Shown here in pieces: positions 11,406-20,215 of a stretch of DNA of 64,000 bases. Each line of letters opens with the position of its first letter. Position 1 is the first letter of the stretch. Under the pieces are notes generated by a model. The model made no database searches. It saw only the letters and a program-made list of their open reading frames with translations, and was not told the DNA's origin. Origin of the DNA: Inquilinus sp. KBS0705 (GTDB lineage Bacteria; Bacteroidota; Bacteroidia; Sphingobacteriales; Sphingobacteriaceae); NCBI GenBank assembly GCA_005938025.2, contig VCCI02000004.1, positions 124,001-188,000 of the forward strand, written 5' to 3'. The position numbers and the translations under genes are program-made.

Positions 11406-12665
11406 ATGCTACAAACAGACGCTGAAGTAATTATAATTGGCGCGGGCTTAGCAGGGTTAACCGCCGCAAAGGTATTAAAGGCAGCGGGCCGGTCGGTAAA
11501 AGTGATTGAAGCTACTGATAGTGTTGGCGGCAGAGTAAAAACCGATGAGGTAAATGGCTTCCTGCTCGACCATGGTTTCCAGGTTTTGCTAACCGCCTAT
11601 CCCGAAACAAAACGCTTGTTAGACTACGATGCCCTTGATCTGCGAAAATTCCATCCCGGCGCTATAATACTTGGCAACAAGGGTATCACCAGCATCGGCG
11701 ATCCTATCAGGCAACCCTCGTCTTTAATAAGTACCTTATTTTCTTCGGCAGGTAGTTTAGCCGATAAGTTACGCATGCTTAGGCTTAAAATAAAACTGGC
11801 AAATAAAAGCATCGATAAGATATTTACCGATAAGGAAACAACTACGTTAAACTATCTAAAAAAGGCCGGTTTTAGTGATAGGATCATAAGCCGGTTTTTT
11901 ATACCATTTATGACAGGTATTTTTCTGGAACCTAAACTGAGTACATCAAGCCGCATGTTTGAATTTGTGTTTAAAATGTTTAGCGAGGGCGATGCAGCCA
12001 TTCCGGCAAAGGGCATGGCAATGATACCCCGGCAACTTGCAGATGCGTTAAACCCAACCGAGCTGCTATTAAACCAAAAAGTTGTTGCAATTGATGATGG
12101 CCGGGTAATAACCAATAGCGAGGCTATATATACCTGTAAATATGTGCTTATAGCTACTAATGGGGTAAGTTTGCCATGGCCTTATCAACAAGCAACAGGG
12201 TCTTATCATTTGGTAACTAATATTTACTTTACCGCCGCCAACAAACCGTTTAATATACCCATTATTGCGCTAAATAGTAAGCCCGGCAGGCTTGTAAATA
12301 ACATAGCGGTGATGAATGAGGTATCGCCGCGCTATTCTAAAAACGGTGAGGCATTAATATCGGTATCACTTATTGGCGACCATGTAACCGGTGATGAAGC
12401 AGCACTTGCTGCAAGGGTAACAAACGAACTTAAAACGTGGTATCCGGAAGCTACCAAATGGAAACATTTAAAAACATATCATATCAACTACGCCCTACCA
12501 AATAATGACAGCGTGACAAATGAACCTGATTATAAAATAATGAGGCCAAATGCACGATGTTTTGTTTGCGGCGACCATTTGATGAATGGATCTATAAATG
12601 CAGCTATGAAAAGTGGCCGCCTTGCAGCCGAAGCTATTATAAACACGATGAGTAATAATGAATAA
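11406..12665 (+). CDS. FAD-dependent amine oxidase / phytoene desaturase-like oxidoreductase
   Basis: N-terminal Rossmann fingerprint IIIGAGLAGLTAAKVLKAAG followed by EATDSVGGRVKTDE, the dinucleotide and GGR motifs of the amine oxidase / protoporphyrinogen oxidase / carotene desaturase superfamily. The C-terminal FAD block FVCGDHLMNGSINAAMKSGRLAA is intact. Length 419 is normal. It overlaps the MpaB-like gene by 8 bp and follows the flavin reductase-like gene by 2 bp. In this superfamily the products dehydrogenate isoprenoids, amines or steroids; nothing in the sequence separates these. It is not HemG/HemY of the haem cluster, which here uses HemJ. Confidence 0.85.
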   Translation: MLQTDAEVIIIGAGLAGLTAAKVLKAAGRSVKVIEATDSVGGRVKTDEVNGFLLDHGFQVLLTAYPETKRLLDYDALDLRKFHPGAIILGNKGITSIGDPIRQPSSLISTLFSSAGSLADKLRMLRLKIKLANKSIDKIFTDKETTTLNYLKKAGFSDRIISRFFIPFMTGIFLEPKLSTSSRMFEFVFKMFSEGDAAIPAKGMAMIPRQLADALNPTELLLNQKVVAIDDGRVITNSEAIYTCKYVLIATNGVSLPWPYQQATGSYHLVTNIYFTAANKPFNIPIIALNSKPGRLVNNIAVMNEVSPRYSKNGEALISVSLIGDHVTGDEAALAARVTNELKTWYPEATKWKHLKTYHINYALPNNDSVTNEPDYKIMRPNARCFVCGDHLMNGSINAAMKSGRLAAEAIINTMSNNE

Positions 12666-13716
12666 TAACAGCCCATATAGCAACGATTTTTTGGACCATA
12701 AAAGGTTACTGGGCGACCCGCAGGCCGATGAATTTATACAGTTTGTTCTTGCCGACCCTGCCCGCAAGCTGCAATTGCAGCAATGGCTAAGCGGCAATTT
12801 AAACCCCGCCTTTTTAAAGGATGCCTATCCGCAGTTTGCCCTTATAAACCGGGCAACCGAGCTGCCTGCATGGGCCCGGCCCGAGCTTATGAAAACCGGT
12901 GCCGCTTTTTTTGCCCGCCATTCCGAAATGATAATGAGCCTGCTGGGGCTGTTGTCGTTACCCTATTGCTATACCGCAGCCAATGGGGCAATGGTGTTGT
13001 ACTTGTCGGAGTTAATACGCAAACAAACCACCAAGCGGCTGTACGACACGGCGCTGTTTGTTTGGGAGGTAATGGGCCCCGATGCGTTTGACAAAGATGG
13101 TAACGCTTATACCGAAATTTTAAAGATACGCCTGGTGCATGCCGCTGTACGCTATTACACCCTGCAAAGCGGCAAATGGGACGATGCATGGGGACTGCCC
13201 ATTAACCAGGAAGACATGGCGGGTACCAACCTGTCCTTTTCGCTTATTGTGATACGCGGCCTGCGCATGCTGGGCTTTACCGTTAGCCGTAATGATCAGG
13301 AAGCCTTTATGCACCTATGGGCGGTTATAGGTTACCTAACGGGACTGGATGAGGACCTGATACCCCAAAACGCTAAAAAGGCGCAACTACTGGATACAGC
13401 CATCAAACAGCGGCAGTTCCGGGTTTCAATCCATGGGCAGCAGCTCGCGCAGTCGCTTACCGATCATATCCTTACGGTTAACAAAGGCAAGGCCAGCGCA
13501 AACGATATACTGGGCCTGATGCGCTACTTGCTGGGTACCGAAATAGCCGATATGCTTGCCATAAAGGCGCCTGACCTGGCCGGGTATAAACTGGCCCTTA
13601 TTAAAACAATAAACCTTTTAAAAACCTTTAAGCCAACAGGCGATGCACGGCAAAATCACAGCCGGGCCTTTGCGGCATTTAAAAAACAAAACCCGGCGCT
13701 TAATAAGGCAACTTGA
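12658..13716 (+). CDS. Oxygenase MpaB family protein (DUF2236)
   Basis: 352 residues resembling the ER-bound oxygenase MpaB / rubber oxygenase (latex-clearing protein) family: an RxVHAAVRYY helix that carries the putative haem-ligand His (LRLVHAAVRYYTL type, near residue 161), followed by the conserved WGLPINQEDMAGTNLSFS segment. Members are haem b proteins that cleave or hydroxylate isoprenoid chains. It overlaps the preceding FAD oxidoreductase by 8 bp, and that pairing fits an isoprenoid or lipid oxidation pathway. The family is functionally diverse, so the reaction is uncertain. Confidence 0.8.
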   Translation: MNNNSPYSNDFLDHKRLLGDPQADEFIQFVLADPARKLQLQQWLSGNLNPAFLKDAYPQFALINRATELPAWARPELMKTGAAFFARHSEMIMSLLGLLSLPYCYTAANGAMVLYLSELIRKQTTKRLYDTALFVWEVMGPDAFDKDGNAYTEILKIRLVHAAVRYYTLQSGKWDDAWGLPINQEDMAGTNLSFSLIVIRGLRMLGFTVSRNDQEAFMHLWAVIGYLTGLDEDLIPQNAKKAQLLDTAIKQRQFRVSIHGQQLAQSLTDHILTVNKGKASANDILGLMRYLLGTEIADMLAIKAPDLAGYKLALIKTINLLKTFKPTGDARQNHSRAFAAFKKQNPALNKAT

Positions 13717-13755
13717 TACAATAGGGTAATTTATCCCGCAACATAAAACGCAACA

Positions 13756-14442
13756 ATGAAATCACATCAACTCATTCATCATTTGATTACCCTGGTTGGG
13801 CAACTGGAGCAGGATAACAATGGCAATGAGGTTTCGATACAGGAATTCGCCGGGTATTTACTAAAACAGGCTGGGCCGCAAATAGCCGGTACAGAAAGTA
13901 CCGAGATCCGCTTTGGCGGCAATGAACCCCTGGCACAGCAAATTGCCTACCAGCTGGATAACAATATAGGCCGCTTATTTGTGTTTATGAGTCGCTACGC
14001 CAAAATATATATTAAAAAGGCGCTTGATGATACCCTGCTGCAAACCGCCGAAGACTTTACGGCTTTAACCATACTGCTTACCCATAACCACCTTTCTAAA
14101 ACCGAACTGATCAACCATAACCTGCAGGAGAAAACCTCGGGCACCGAAGTGATTAGGCGCCTGGTAGCCGCCGGCCTGGTTAAACAATGGGATAACCCCC
14201 ATGACAAACGCGGCCGGCAAATTGCCATAACCGATGCCGGCAAGGAACTACTGTCCCGGGTGTTTATAGATATGAGCTTTGCAGGCAAAATAATAGCCGG
14301 CCAGCTAACCCTACCCGAAAAGCTAAGCCTGCTACACCTGTTGCAAAAACTCGAAAACTTTCACCGGCAGCACCACCAAAATAAAACCATCCAAACCAAG
14401 GCTGACCTGAAAACTGTTGCCGCGCAACTAGCCGATAAATAA
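13756..14442 (+). CDS. MarR-type winged-helix transcription regulator
   Basis: 228 residues. Residues ~95-170 form the winged helix: LTILLTHNHLSKTELINHNL, then EKTSGTEVIRRLVAAGLV as recognition helix, and a wing DNPHDKRGRQIAITDAGK, the DxRxxxxxLT-type wing of MarR proteins. Helical N- and C-terminal parts would form the dimer interface. It follows the oxidoreductase cluster by 39 bp and may regulate it. MarR factors usually bind palindromes near their own promoter, but no clear operator is seen directly upstream; a GTGAC-N8-GTCAC palindrome lies just downstream at 14508. Confidence 0.85.
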   Translation: MKSHQLIHHLITLVGQLEQDNNGNEVSIQEFAGYLLKQAGPQIAGTESTEIRFGGNEPLAQQIAYQLDNNIGRLFVFMSRYAKIYIKKALDDTLLQTAEDFTALTILLTHNHLSKTELINHNLQEKTSGTEVIRRLVAAGLVKQWDNPHDKRGRQIAITDAGKELLSRVFIDMSFAGKIIAGQLTLPEKLSLLHLLQKLENFHRQHHQNKTIQTKADLKTVAAQLADK

Positions 14443-14476
14443 ACACCTAATTTTGATGTACGCGGTTTTAAGCGTT

Positions 14477-14525
14477 CCAAATTTCAGGATAAATCTGATA
14501 AGTTTTAGTGACAGTGTTTTGTCAC
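14477..14525 (-). promoter_or_regulatory. GTGAC-N8-GTCAC operator with -7 box, copy A (minus orientation)
   Basis: The 18-bp palindrome at 14508-14525 reads GTGACAAAACACTGTCAC on the minus strand. Exactly 24 nt further on the minus strand stands AATTTGGA, giving the box GAAATTTG. The same arrangement occurs at 28219 and 29719. In this orientation it points into the 3' end of the MarR gene. A degenerate plus-strand copy (ATGACAAAATAGGTG, from 14561) faces the carbamoyltransferase gene. The rest of the 465-bp gap before 14910 is AT-rich with nothing else recognised. Confidence 0.55.
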
Positions 14526-14909
14526 TAATTTTTTGGTACCGGGCTACCAAAATTGGCCTTATGACAAAATAGGTGTTTGGAAATATGGTTTATATTTTTA
14601 TATTAGTTGACCCCACCCCAACAAAAAAAACGAAAATTTTACAGCTGCATCTGCAATTAAAAGCAAAAAACAACAAAAATTCACACAGGGTGTGGAATAG
14701 AGAACCATAGCCCCCGGCATTAAGTATTTTGTTGTTAGCGGGTATTTATTAAAATCCAACCAATTTTTATAATATTAACCAAAACCAATTATTATTTCTT
14801 AAAACTATAATTAATTAATTATGTTAAATAGTTGAATACCTATAAAATATAGCGTATTAAACATAGTAAGAGATAATTAATTAAACTTTTGATCTGAAAA
14901 TTCTGGTTA

Positions 14910-16628
14910 ATGTACACATTAGGGATTAACGCCGTATTTCACGATTCGGCAGCTTGTATTATTAAGGATGGTATACTACTTGCCGCTACCGAAGAAGAAC
15001 GTTTTACACACTTTAAACATGGCAAACGCCCGGTGCCATTCTCTACCTGGGAGTTACCCTTCCACGCTATAGACTACTGCCTTAAAGTAGCCGGAATACA
15101 CATAAACGACGTTGACCATATCGCTTACTCCTTTGACCCTTACCTACTTATAGGCGAGCAATACAGGGGTAAACCAACCATTGAGATTCCCTTCGAAGAA
15201 AGCCAATCACAACTAAACAACGAGTATAAAAACCCCTGGGAGCCTTTGTTCTTATCATCCATAATAAATGCCCCCGGGCAGCTAAGAGATGGCTACCCCC
15301 ACCACTTGCAGCAACGCTTTCTGGGCTGCAATATACAGCGCGATAGATGGCATTTTGTAGAGCACCATGTGTCGCATGCGGCCAGTGCGTTCAACTGTTC
15401 GCCCTTTGAAAGCGCCGCCGTAATAACGGTTGATGGTCGCGGCGAATTGGCTACAACTACCTATAATATCGGCAACGGGCAGCAGCTAAGCAGGATAGGG
15501 CAGGTAAATATGCCTCATTCCTTAGGGTTGCTATATGAGGATGTTACCACACACTTAGGCTTTCTGCACTCGTCAGACGAATACAAGGTAATGGCCCTGG
15601 CATCATACGGCAAGCCGGAGTTTGTTAAGGACTTTAGGGAGATAGTGCAAATAGGCAGCAACGGGCAGTACACTATCAATAACCAAAACCTTACGGAGCG
15701 TTTTGGCCCTAAACGGCTTCGTCATGAAGACTTTACCGCTTTTCATTTCAATATAGCGCACTCTATGCAGCTGGTGTTGGAAGAGAGCATGCTTGAACTA
15801 ACCGGCTGGCTGCAAAAAGAAACCCGTGAAGACGACTTATGCATGGCAGGCGGTGTAGCCCTTAACTGCGTGGCTAATGCCCGCATACGCGACAGGGGAG
15901 CGTTTAAAAACATATGGGTGCAACCAGCCTCGGGCGATGATGGTACCGCATTGGGTGCAGCCCTGCAAGTAGATGCTGAACAGCGTAAAAGCAACACCAA
16001 AACATTTGTAATGGACCACTGCTATTGGGGGCCTGAATATACCGACGAGGAGATAGAAAGGTATTTGAAGCTTTGGAAAGTACCCTATCGTAAGCTAACC
16101 AACATCGCCGAAGAAACCGCCGATATCTTAATACAGGATAAGATAATAGGCTGGTACCAGGGCCGTATGGAATTTGGCCCGAGGGCATTAGGTAGCCGCT
16201 CTATATTAGCATCGCCAATTAACCCCGCCATGCAGGCCCGGTTGAACGAGGTAAAGGACAGAGAAGACTTTAGGCCGGTGGCCCCGGTAGTATTGGAAGA
16301 AGAGGCCGGCGAATGGTTCGAAAACGCCTCCTATTCGCCTTTTATGCTGTTTATTTACGATGTAAAGGCAGATAAAGCTGACAAGATACCGGCCGTAAGG
16401 CACACAGATGGCACTGCCCGCATCCAAACAATTAACCAGCGCCAGCATAAAAACTATTACGACCTGTTAAAGGCCTTTCATCGTAAAACAGGGGTACCGG
16501 TATTGGTAAACACATCTTTTAACACTTTGGGCAAACCCATTGTATGCACACCAAGGGATGCCGTTGAATGCTTTTGGTCGTCGCCGTTTGATGCCTTGGT
16601 AATTGGGTCATTTGTTATTGAGAAATGA
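14910..16628 (+). CDS. Carbamoyltransferase, NodU/CmcH family
   Basis: 572 residues. N-terminal Kae1-like domain: GINAVFHDSAACIIKDG, EEERFTHFKH, the metal-binding histidines in VEHHVSHAASAF, and DDGTALGAAL. C-terminal YrdC-like domain: GWYQGRMEFGPRALGSRSIL and VLVNTSFNTLGKPIVCTP. Family members move a carbamoyl group from carbamoyl phosphate, through carbamoyl-AMP, to a hydroxyl of a sugar or antibiotic (NodU, TobZ, CmcH). It overlaps the following GT2 gene by 4 bp (ATGA), so it very likely decorates the glycan made by this cluster. The 3' boundary and start (ATG at 14910) agree with family length. Confidence 0.93.
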   Translation: MYTLGINAVFHDSAACIIKDGILLAATEEERFTHFKHGKRPVPFSTWELPFHAIDYCLKVAGIHINDVDHIAYSFDPYLLIGEQYRGKPTIEIPFEESQSQLNNEYKNPWEPLFLSSIINAPGQLRDGYPHHLQQRFLGCNIQRDRWHFVEHHVSHAASAFNCSPFESAAVITVDGRGELATTTYNIGNGQQLSRIGQVNMPHSLGLLYEDVTTHLGFLHSSDEYKVMALASYGKPEFVKDFREIVQIGSNGQYTINNQNLTERFGPKRLRHEDFTAFHFNIAHSMQLVLEESMLELTGWLQKETREDDLCMAGGVALNCVANARIRDRGAFKNIWVQPASGDDGTALGAALQVDAEQRKSNTKTFVMDHCYWGPEYTDEEIERYLKLWKVPYRKLTNIAEETADILIQDKIIGWYQGRMEFGPRALGSRSILASPINPAMQARLNEVKDREDFRPVAPVVLEEEAGEWFENASYSPFMLFIYDVKADKADKIPAVRHTDGTARIQTINQRQHKNYYDLLKAFHRKTGVPVLVNTSFNTLGKPIVCTPRDAVECFWSSPFDALVIGSFVIEK

Positions 16629-17596
16629 ATATGATAGTATCTGTAATTGTACCTACCTATAAGCGGCCGCAGCTGCTAACCAATTGCCTGAAGGCACTGT
16701 TACTGCAAAAATTTGACAAGCATGAGTATGAGATAATAGTTGTGAGTGATGGCCCCGACGCCGAAACCAAAAAAATACTTGATACGCTTTGCTGTTACAA
16801 TTATCCTTTAATACGGTTTATACAAATGCCTATAAAAAAAGGGCCGGCAGCAGCGCGCAATTACGGGTGGCTAAATGCACGGGGTAACATTATTGCTTTT
16901 ACAGACGATGATTGCCTTCCGGATGCTTACTGGCTTAAAGAAATTATTGCCAATTGTAATCCTGATGAAGATGTTGCGATTACGGGACAAGTAAAAGTGC
17001 CAATCAGCAAGAATCCTACAGATTACGAGCTTAATACGCAGCACCTGCAAACAGCCGATTTTATCACTGCCAATTGCGCCTGCACTAAAAATGCCCTTAT
17101 TAAAGCAGGCGGATTCGACGAACAATTTAGCATGGCCTGGCGCGAAGACAGCGACCTTGAGTTTAAATTTATTAATAACAACATCCCTATAAAAAAAGTT
17201 GAAAGCGCATTGGTAACCCATCCTGTACGCAAATCGAGCTGGGGCGTTAGTATTAAGGAGCAAAAGAAAACCATGTATAACGCTTTGCTTTACAAAAAGC
17301 ATCCTACCCTTTACCGTAAAAAAATCAAATCAAAGTCGCCGGTATTTTACTACCTGATCATTGCGGGTTTTACGTTAATGATAACCGGGCTACTAATCGG
17401 CCATTACCCATTAGCCTTAACGGGTTTAACCGCATGGACATGCTTAACCGCTTTTTTTATTGCTAAGCGACTATATGCTACGCAACATACAATAACCCAC
17501 ATCACCGAAATGGTTGTCACCTCGCTTGTAATTCCTTTTGTATCGGTATTTTGGCAATGGTATGGTGCGGTAAAATACAGGGTATTATTTATCTAA
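16625..17596 (+). CDS. Glycosyltransferase family 2 with C-terminal membrane segments
   Basis: GT-A fold: VSVIVPTYKRPQLL at the start, GPAAARNYGW, the metal-binding FTDDDCLPD, and the acceptor-side block MAWREDSDLEFKF. After residue ~235 two or three hydrophobic segments (YYLIIAGFTLMITGLLIG, WTCLTAFFIA, VVTSLVIPFVSVFW) anchor it to the inner membrane. It overlaps the carbamoyltransferase by 4 bp and precedes a GT9 by 4 bp. It would transfer a sugar from a nucleotide donor to a growing lipid-linked glycan. Confidence 0.92.
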   Translation: MNMIVSVIVPTYKRPQLLTNCLKALLLQKFDKHEYEIIVVSDGPDAETKKILDTLCCYNYPLIRFIQMPIKKGPAAARNYGWLNARGNIIAFTDDDCLPDAYWLKEIIANCNPDEDVAITGQVKVPISKNPTDYELNTQHLQTADFITANCACTKNALIKAGGFDEQFSMAWREDSDLEFKFINNNIPIKKVESALVTHPVRKSSWGVSIKEQKKTMYNALLYKKHPTLYRKKIKSKSPVFYYLIIAGFTLMITGLLIGHYPLALTGLTAWTCLTAFFIAKRLYATQHTITHITEMVVTSLVIPFVSVFWQWYGAVKYRVLFI

Positions 17597-17600
17597 AACC

Positions 17601-18593
17601 ATGAAACTCCCCCCCTCCGAAATTAAAAAGATAGCCATATTCAGGTCATTGCAATTAGGTGATATGCTTTGTGCCATACCGGCTATAAGGGCATTGCGCC
17701 ATGCGTATCCAGACGCTGAAATTATATTGATAGGGCTGCCATGGGCAAAATCGTTTACAGAGCGGTTTGCCAATTACTTTAACGGCTTTGTTCAGTTTGC
17801 AGGATATCCCGGCTTACCCGAGCAACCTTTTAACCCTGAAGCATTTACCACATTCTTATCGGCAGTACAAAAAGAGAAATTTGACCTGGCTATACAAATG
17901 CAGGGCAACGGATCAATAATTAACCCGATGATAGAGCTTTTGGGAGCCAAATATGTAGCGGGATATACTTTTGAAGGCCACTACGCCCCTGATAATGATT
18001 TATTTATGCCCTATCCTGACTATGGACATGAGATAGACAGGCATTTATTGTTGATGGGATTTTTGGGTATTGAAGCGCAAGGTGTTGAGCTGGAATATCC
18101 TTTAACTACTGCCGATTACGATTCGCTTGAACAATTAAAACTTGATATTGAGCCTAAAAAATACATTTGCATACACCCCGGTTCACGCGGTGGATGGCGC
18201 CAATGGCCGGTACAGTACTTTGCCTCGCTGTCCGACTACTGTATTGAACAAGGCTTTAAGGCTGTGCTAACGGGAACCAACGATGAGGCTACTATAATAA
18301 ACGATGTGATCAAACACATGCGCTACACGCCCATTAACGCGGCCGGTAAAACCTCTATGGGTGCTATTGGGGCTTTAATTCAAAACGCTGCAATGCTGAT
18401 TTCTAATTGCACCGGGGTATCACACATTGCGTCGGCATTTAAAACGCCAAGCATTGTAATTAGTATGGATGGAGAGCCGCAGCGATGGGGGCCTCTTGAT
18501 AAACGCGTACATCGTACCATTAACTGGCTGCAATCACCCGATTTTCACTCGGTATTCCGGGAGACGGTTGAACTGGTGAGTTTGGCAAGTTAA
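17601..18593 (+). CDS. Glycosyltransferase family 9 (heptosyltransferase-like)
   Basis: 330 residues of GT-B fold: IAIFRSLQLGDMLCAIPAIRAL at the start, central CIHPGSRGGWRQWPVQYF and C-terminal donor site NCTGVSHIASAFKTPSIVI, the GT9 (WaaC/WaaF) pattern. GT9 enzymes add heptose from ADP-heptose to lipopolysaccharide. It is the third gene of the plus-strand glycan group. Its last 74 bp overlap the 3' end of another GT9 gene on the minus strand; the overlapping part encodes SPDFHSVFRETVELVSLAS here. Confidence 0.9.
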   Translation: MKLPPSEIKKIAIFRSLQLGDMLCAIPAIRALRHAYPDAEIILIGLPWAKSFTERFANYFNGFVQFAGYPGLPEQPFNPEAFTTFLSAVQKEKFDLAIQMQGNGSIINPMIELLGAKYVAGYTFEGHYAPDNDLFMPYPDYGHEIDRHLLLMGFLGIEAQGVELEYPLTTADYDSLEQLKLDIEPKKYICIHPGSRGGWRQWPVQYFASLSDYCIEQGFKAVLTGTNDEATIINDVIKHMRYTPINAAGKTSMGAIGALIQNAAMLISNCTGVSHIASAFKTPSIVISMDGEPQRWGPLDKRVHRTINWLQSPDFHSVFRETVELVSLAS

Positions 18594-19653
18594 GCAGGCT
18601 TGTTACCGCATCAATAATATCATTAGCAGCAGGCATAGTTATTGGCTGGTTATATAACTTATTATTTACATAATTTATAATCTCATTTTTACTGCACAGA
18701 TGATGGGGAACCGGGAAGTTCAATACCTTATTTGCCACTTGCCAGGGTGTGTGTTGGGGGTTAGTTTGAGCATATAAAACAACTACCGGTGTATCGACAG
18801 CCGCGGCTATATGTACCGTACCTGTATTTACAGATAGCATAATTGGGGCATGCTTTACCAAACAAATGTATTCATCCAAATTAAACTTGCCGCCTAAATC
18901 TATACTACCCTGGCCTATTAACTGCTCAAGCTTATCAGTAAGATATTTCTCTGCCAGCGAACCTGTTAAAAGTACTTGAAAACCCTTCTCTTTGATCAGC
19001 ATTTTTGCTGTTTGTACCCAATTATCTAAAGGATATTCGCGCTTTTTTTCGCTTACACCGGCATGTAAAATAAGCCATGGTTTATTAATATTAACACTGG
19101 CAACAATCAGCTTTTCAACAACAGACTGCCACAAATTGTCGTCAACAGTTAGCAATAGTTTATTATTGTTTGTAAAAGCACCGATAGTTGCAACCAAGTC
19201 CAGGTCGCGTTTTACCTGATGCTCAATATGATCGTATGGTTCTTTATCAGGCACCCAATCTGTTATTAAATGATAAGGGTTTTCGCGGCAATAAGCCAAT
19301 ATTTTAGGTATACCAGCCAAATAAGCCAGCATAGCTGTGGGTAAGGGGTTTTGACTATAAACTGTAAAGATAATTGTGGCATCAAAATGCCGTTCTTTTA
19401 TAACAGAAACTACCTCGTCAAAACTTTCCACACCAGGTTCATCTGCAGCTTTAACCCAGGGCAGGTCGAATATAATAGCATCATCAATGCCCGGTAGATG
19501 CTTAACAATGCCCTTTGCCATTGATGAGGTAAGCACAGTTATTTTGGCGCCAAAACTTTCTTTTAAAGCCCGTATGGCAGGGCCCGTCATGATCAGGTCG
19601 CCCATATTGTCCGGGCGAATGCAGAGTATATTTTTACAATCCTGCCAATGCAT
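18520..19653 (-). CDS. Glycosyltransferase family 9 (heptosyltransferase-like)
   Basis: 377 residues: ILCIRPDNMGDLIMTGPAIRAL at the start, LILHAGVSEKKREYPLDNW and VNTGTVHIAAAVDTPVVVLY near the donor site, all typical of GT9. It overlaps gmhB by 20 bp, which fits use of ADP-heptose, and lies at the end of the minus-strand glycan operon. The C-terminal ~24 residues (Pro/Ser-rich) are read from DNA that also encodes the end of the opposite GT9 and probably lie beyond the fold. It is divergent enough from the neighbour at 17601 that the two are not recent duplicates. Confidence 0.9.
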   Translation of the reverse strand: MHWQDCKNILCIRPDNMGDLIMTGPAIRALKESFGAKITVLTSSMAKGIVKHLPGIDDAIIFDLPWVKAADEPGVESFDEVVSVIKERHFDATIIFTVYSQNPLPTAMLAYLAGIPKILAYCRENPYHLITDWVPDKEPYDHIEHQVKRDLDLVATIGAFTNNNKLLLTVDDNLWQSVVEKLIVASVNINKPWLILHAGVSEKKREYPLDNWVQTAKMLIKEKGFQVLLTGSLAEKYLTDKLEQLIGQGSIDLGGKFNLDEYICLVKHAPIMLSVNTGTVHIAAAVDTPVVVLYAQTNPQHTPWQVANKVLNFPVPHHLCSKNEIINYVNNKLYNQPITMPAANDIIDAVTSLLNLPNSPVQPSPGIPSENRVIAAS

Positions 19654-20215
19654 GGGTATCTATCTTTAGTATTTGCTCAGCAGCCTCATTAATGGTTTTA
19701 CAGGCAATAGTTGGGCTGCGGTAATCTCCGGGTAACCATTCCGTTTCGTTGCCATTATCAATAAGTACTGTTTTACAGCCTGCCCTGTTGCCTGCTTCTG
19801 CATCATTTAAAATATCACCTATCATCCACGATCTGCCAAGGTCAACTTGATGTTCTGCGGCTGCTTTTATTAGCATGCCAGGCGCTGGTTTACGGCAATC
19901 GCAATTAATGTTATAGCCGGCCACTGTCCCTTGAGGGTGATGCGGACAATAATAAAAACCGCTCAGATCTAAATTATTGTAAGTAAAAAGCTGCCAGAGT
20001 TTATTTTCTACATCAAGCAACTTGTCTTCCGTAAAATATCCTCTGGCTACGCCCGATTGATTTGAAACAATAATTAACAAGTACCCCTCTTCTTTCAATT
20101 GTTTTAAACCCTCAATAATATTTGGCTGCAGTGTTATTAATTCAGGGTCGACATTATAAGGGATATCAAAGATCAGCGTACCATCCTTATCTAAAAAAAT
20201 AGCCTTGTTTTCCAT
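19634..20215 (-). CDS. gmhB: D-glycero-D-manno-heptose-1,7-bisphosphate 7-phosphatase
   Basis: 193-residue HAD-IIIA phosphatase: FLDKDGTL with D9 and D11, SNQSGVARG, the zinc loop with C90, H92, C105 and C107 (YCPHHP ... CDCRKP), K109, and MIGDILNDAEAG with D134 and D138. The zinc loop is the mark of GmhB. It removes the 7-phosphate of heptose bisphosphate in ADP-heptose synthesis; alternatively a histidinol phosphatase-type relative. It starts where the GT4 gene ends (shared base 20215) and overlaps the GT9 gene. The kinase/isomerase partners (gmhA, hldE) are not in the window. Confidence 0.9.
   Translation of the reverse strand: MENKAIFLDKDGTLIFDIPYNVDPELITLQPNIIEGLKQLKEEGYLLIIVSNQSGVARGYFTEDKLLDVENKLWQLFTYNNLDLSGFYYCPHHPQGTVAGYNINCDCRKPAPGMLIKAAAEHQVDLGRSWMIGDILNDAEAGNRAGCKTVLIDNGNETEWLPGDYRSPTIACKTINEAAEQILKIDTHALAGL

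Noticed and set aside
14556..14580. Second full copy of the GTGAC operator
   Set aside because: Only the left half is conserved (ATGACAAAATAG); the right half GTGTTTG does not match, so it is mentioned only as degenerate.
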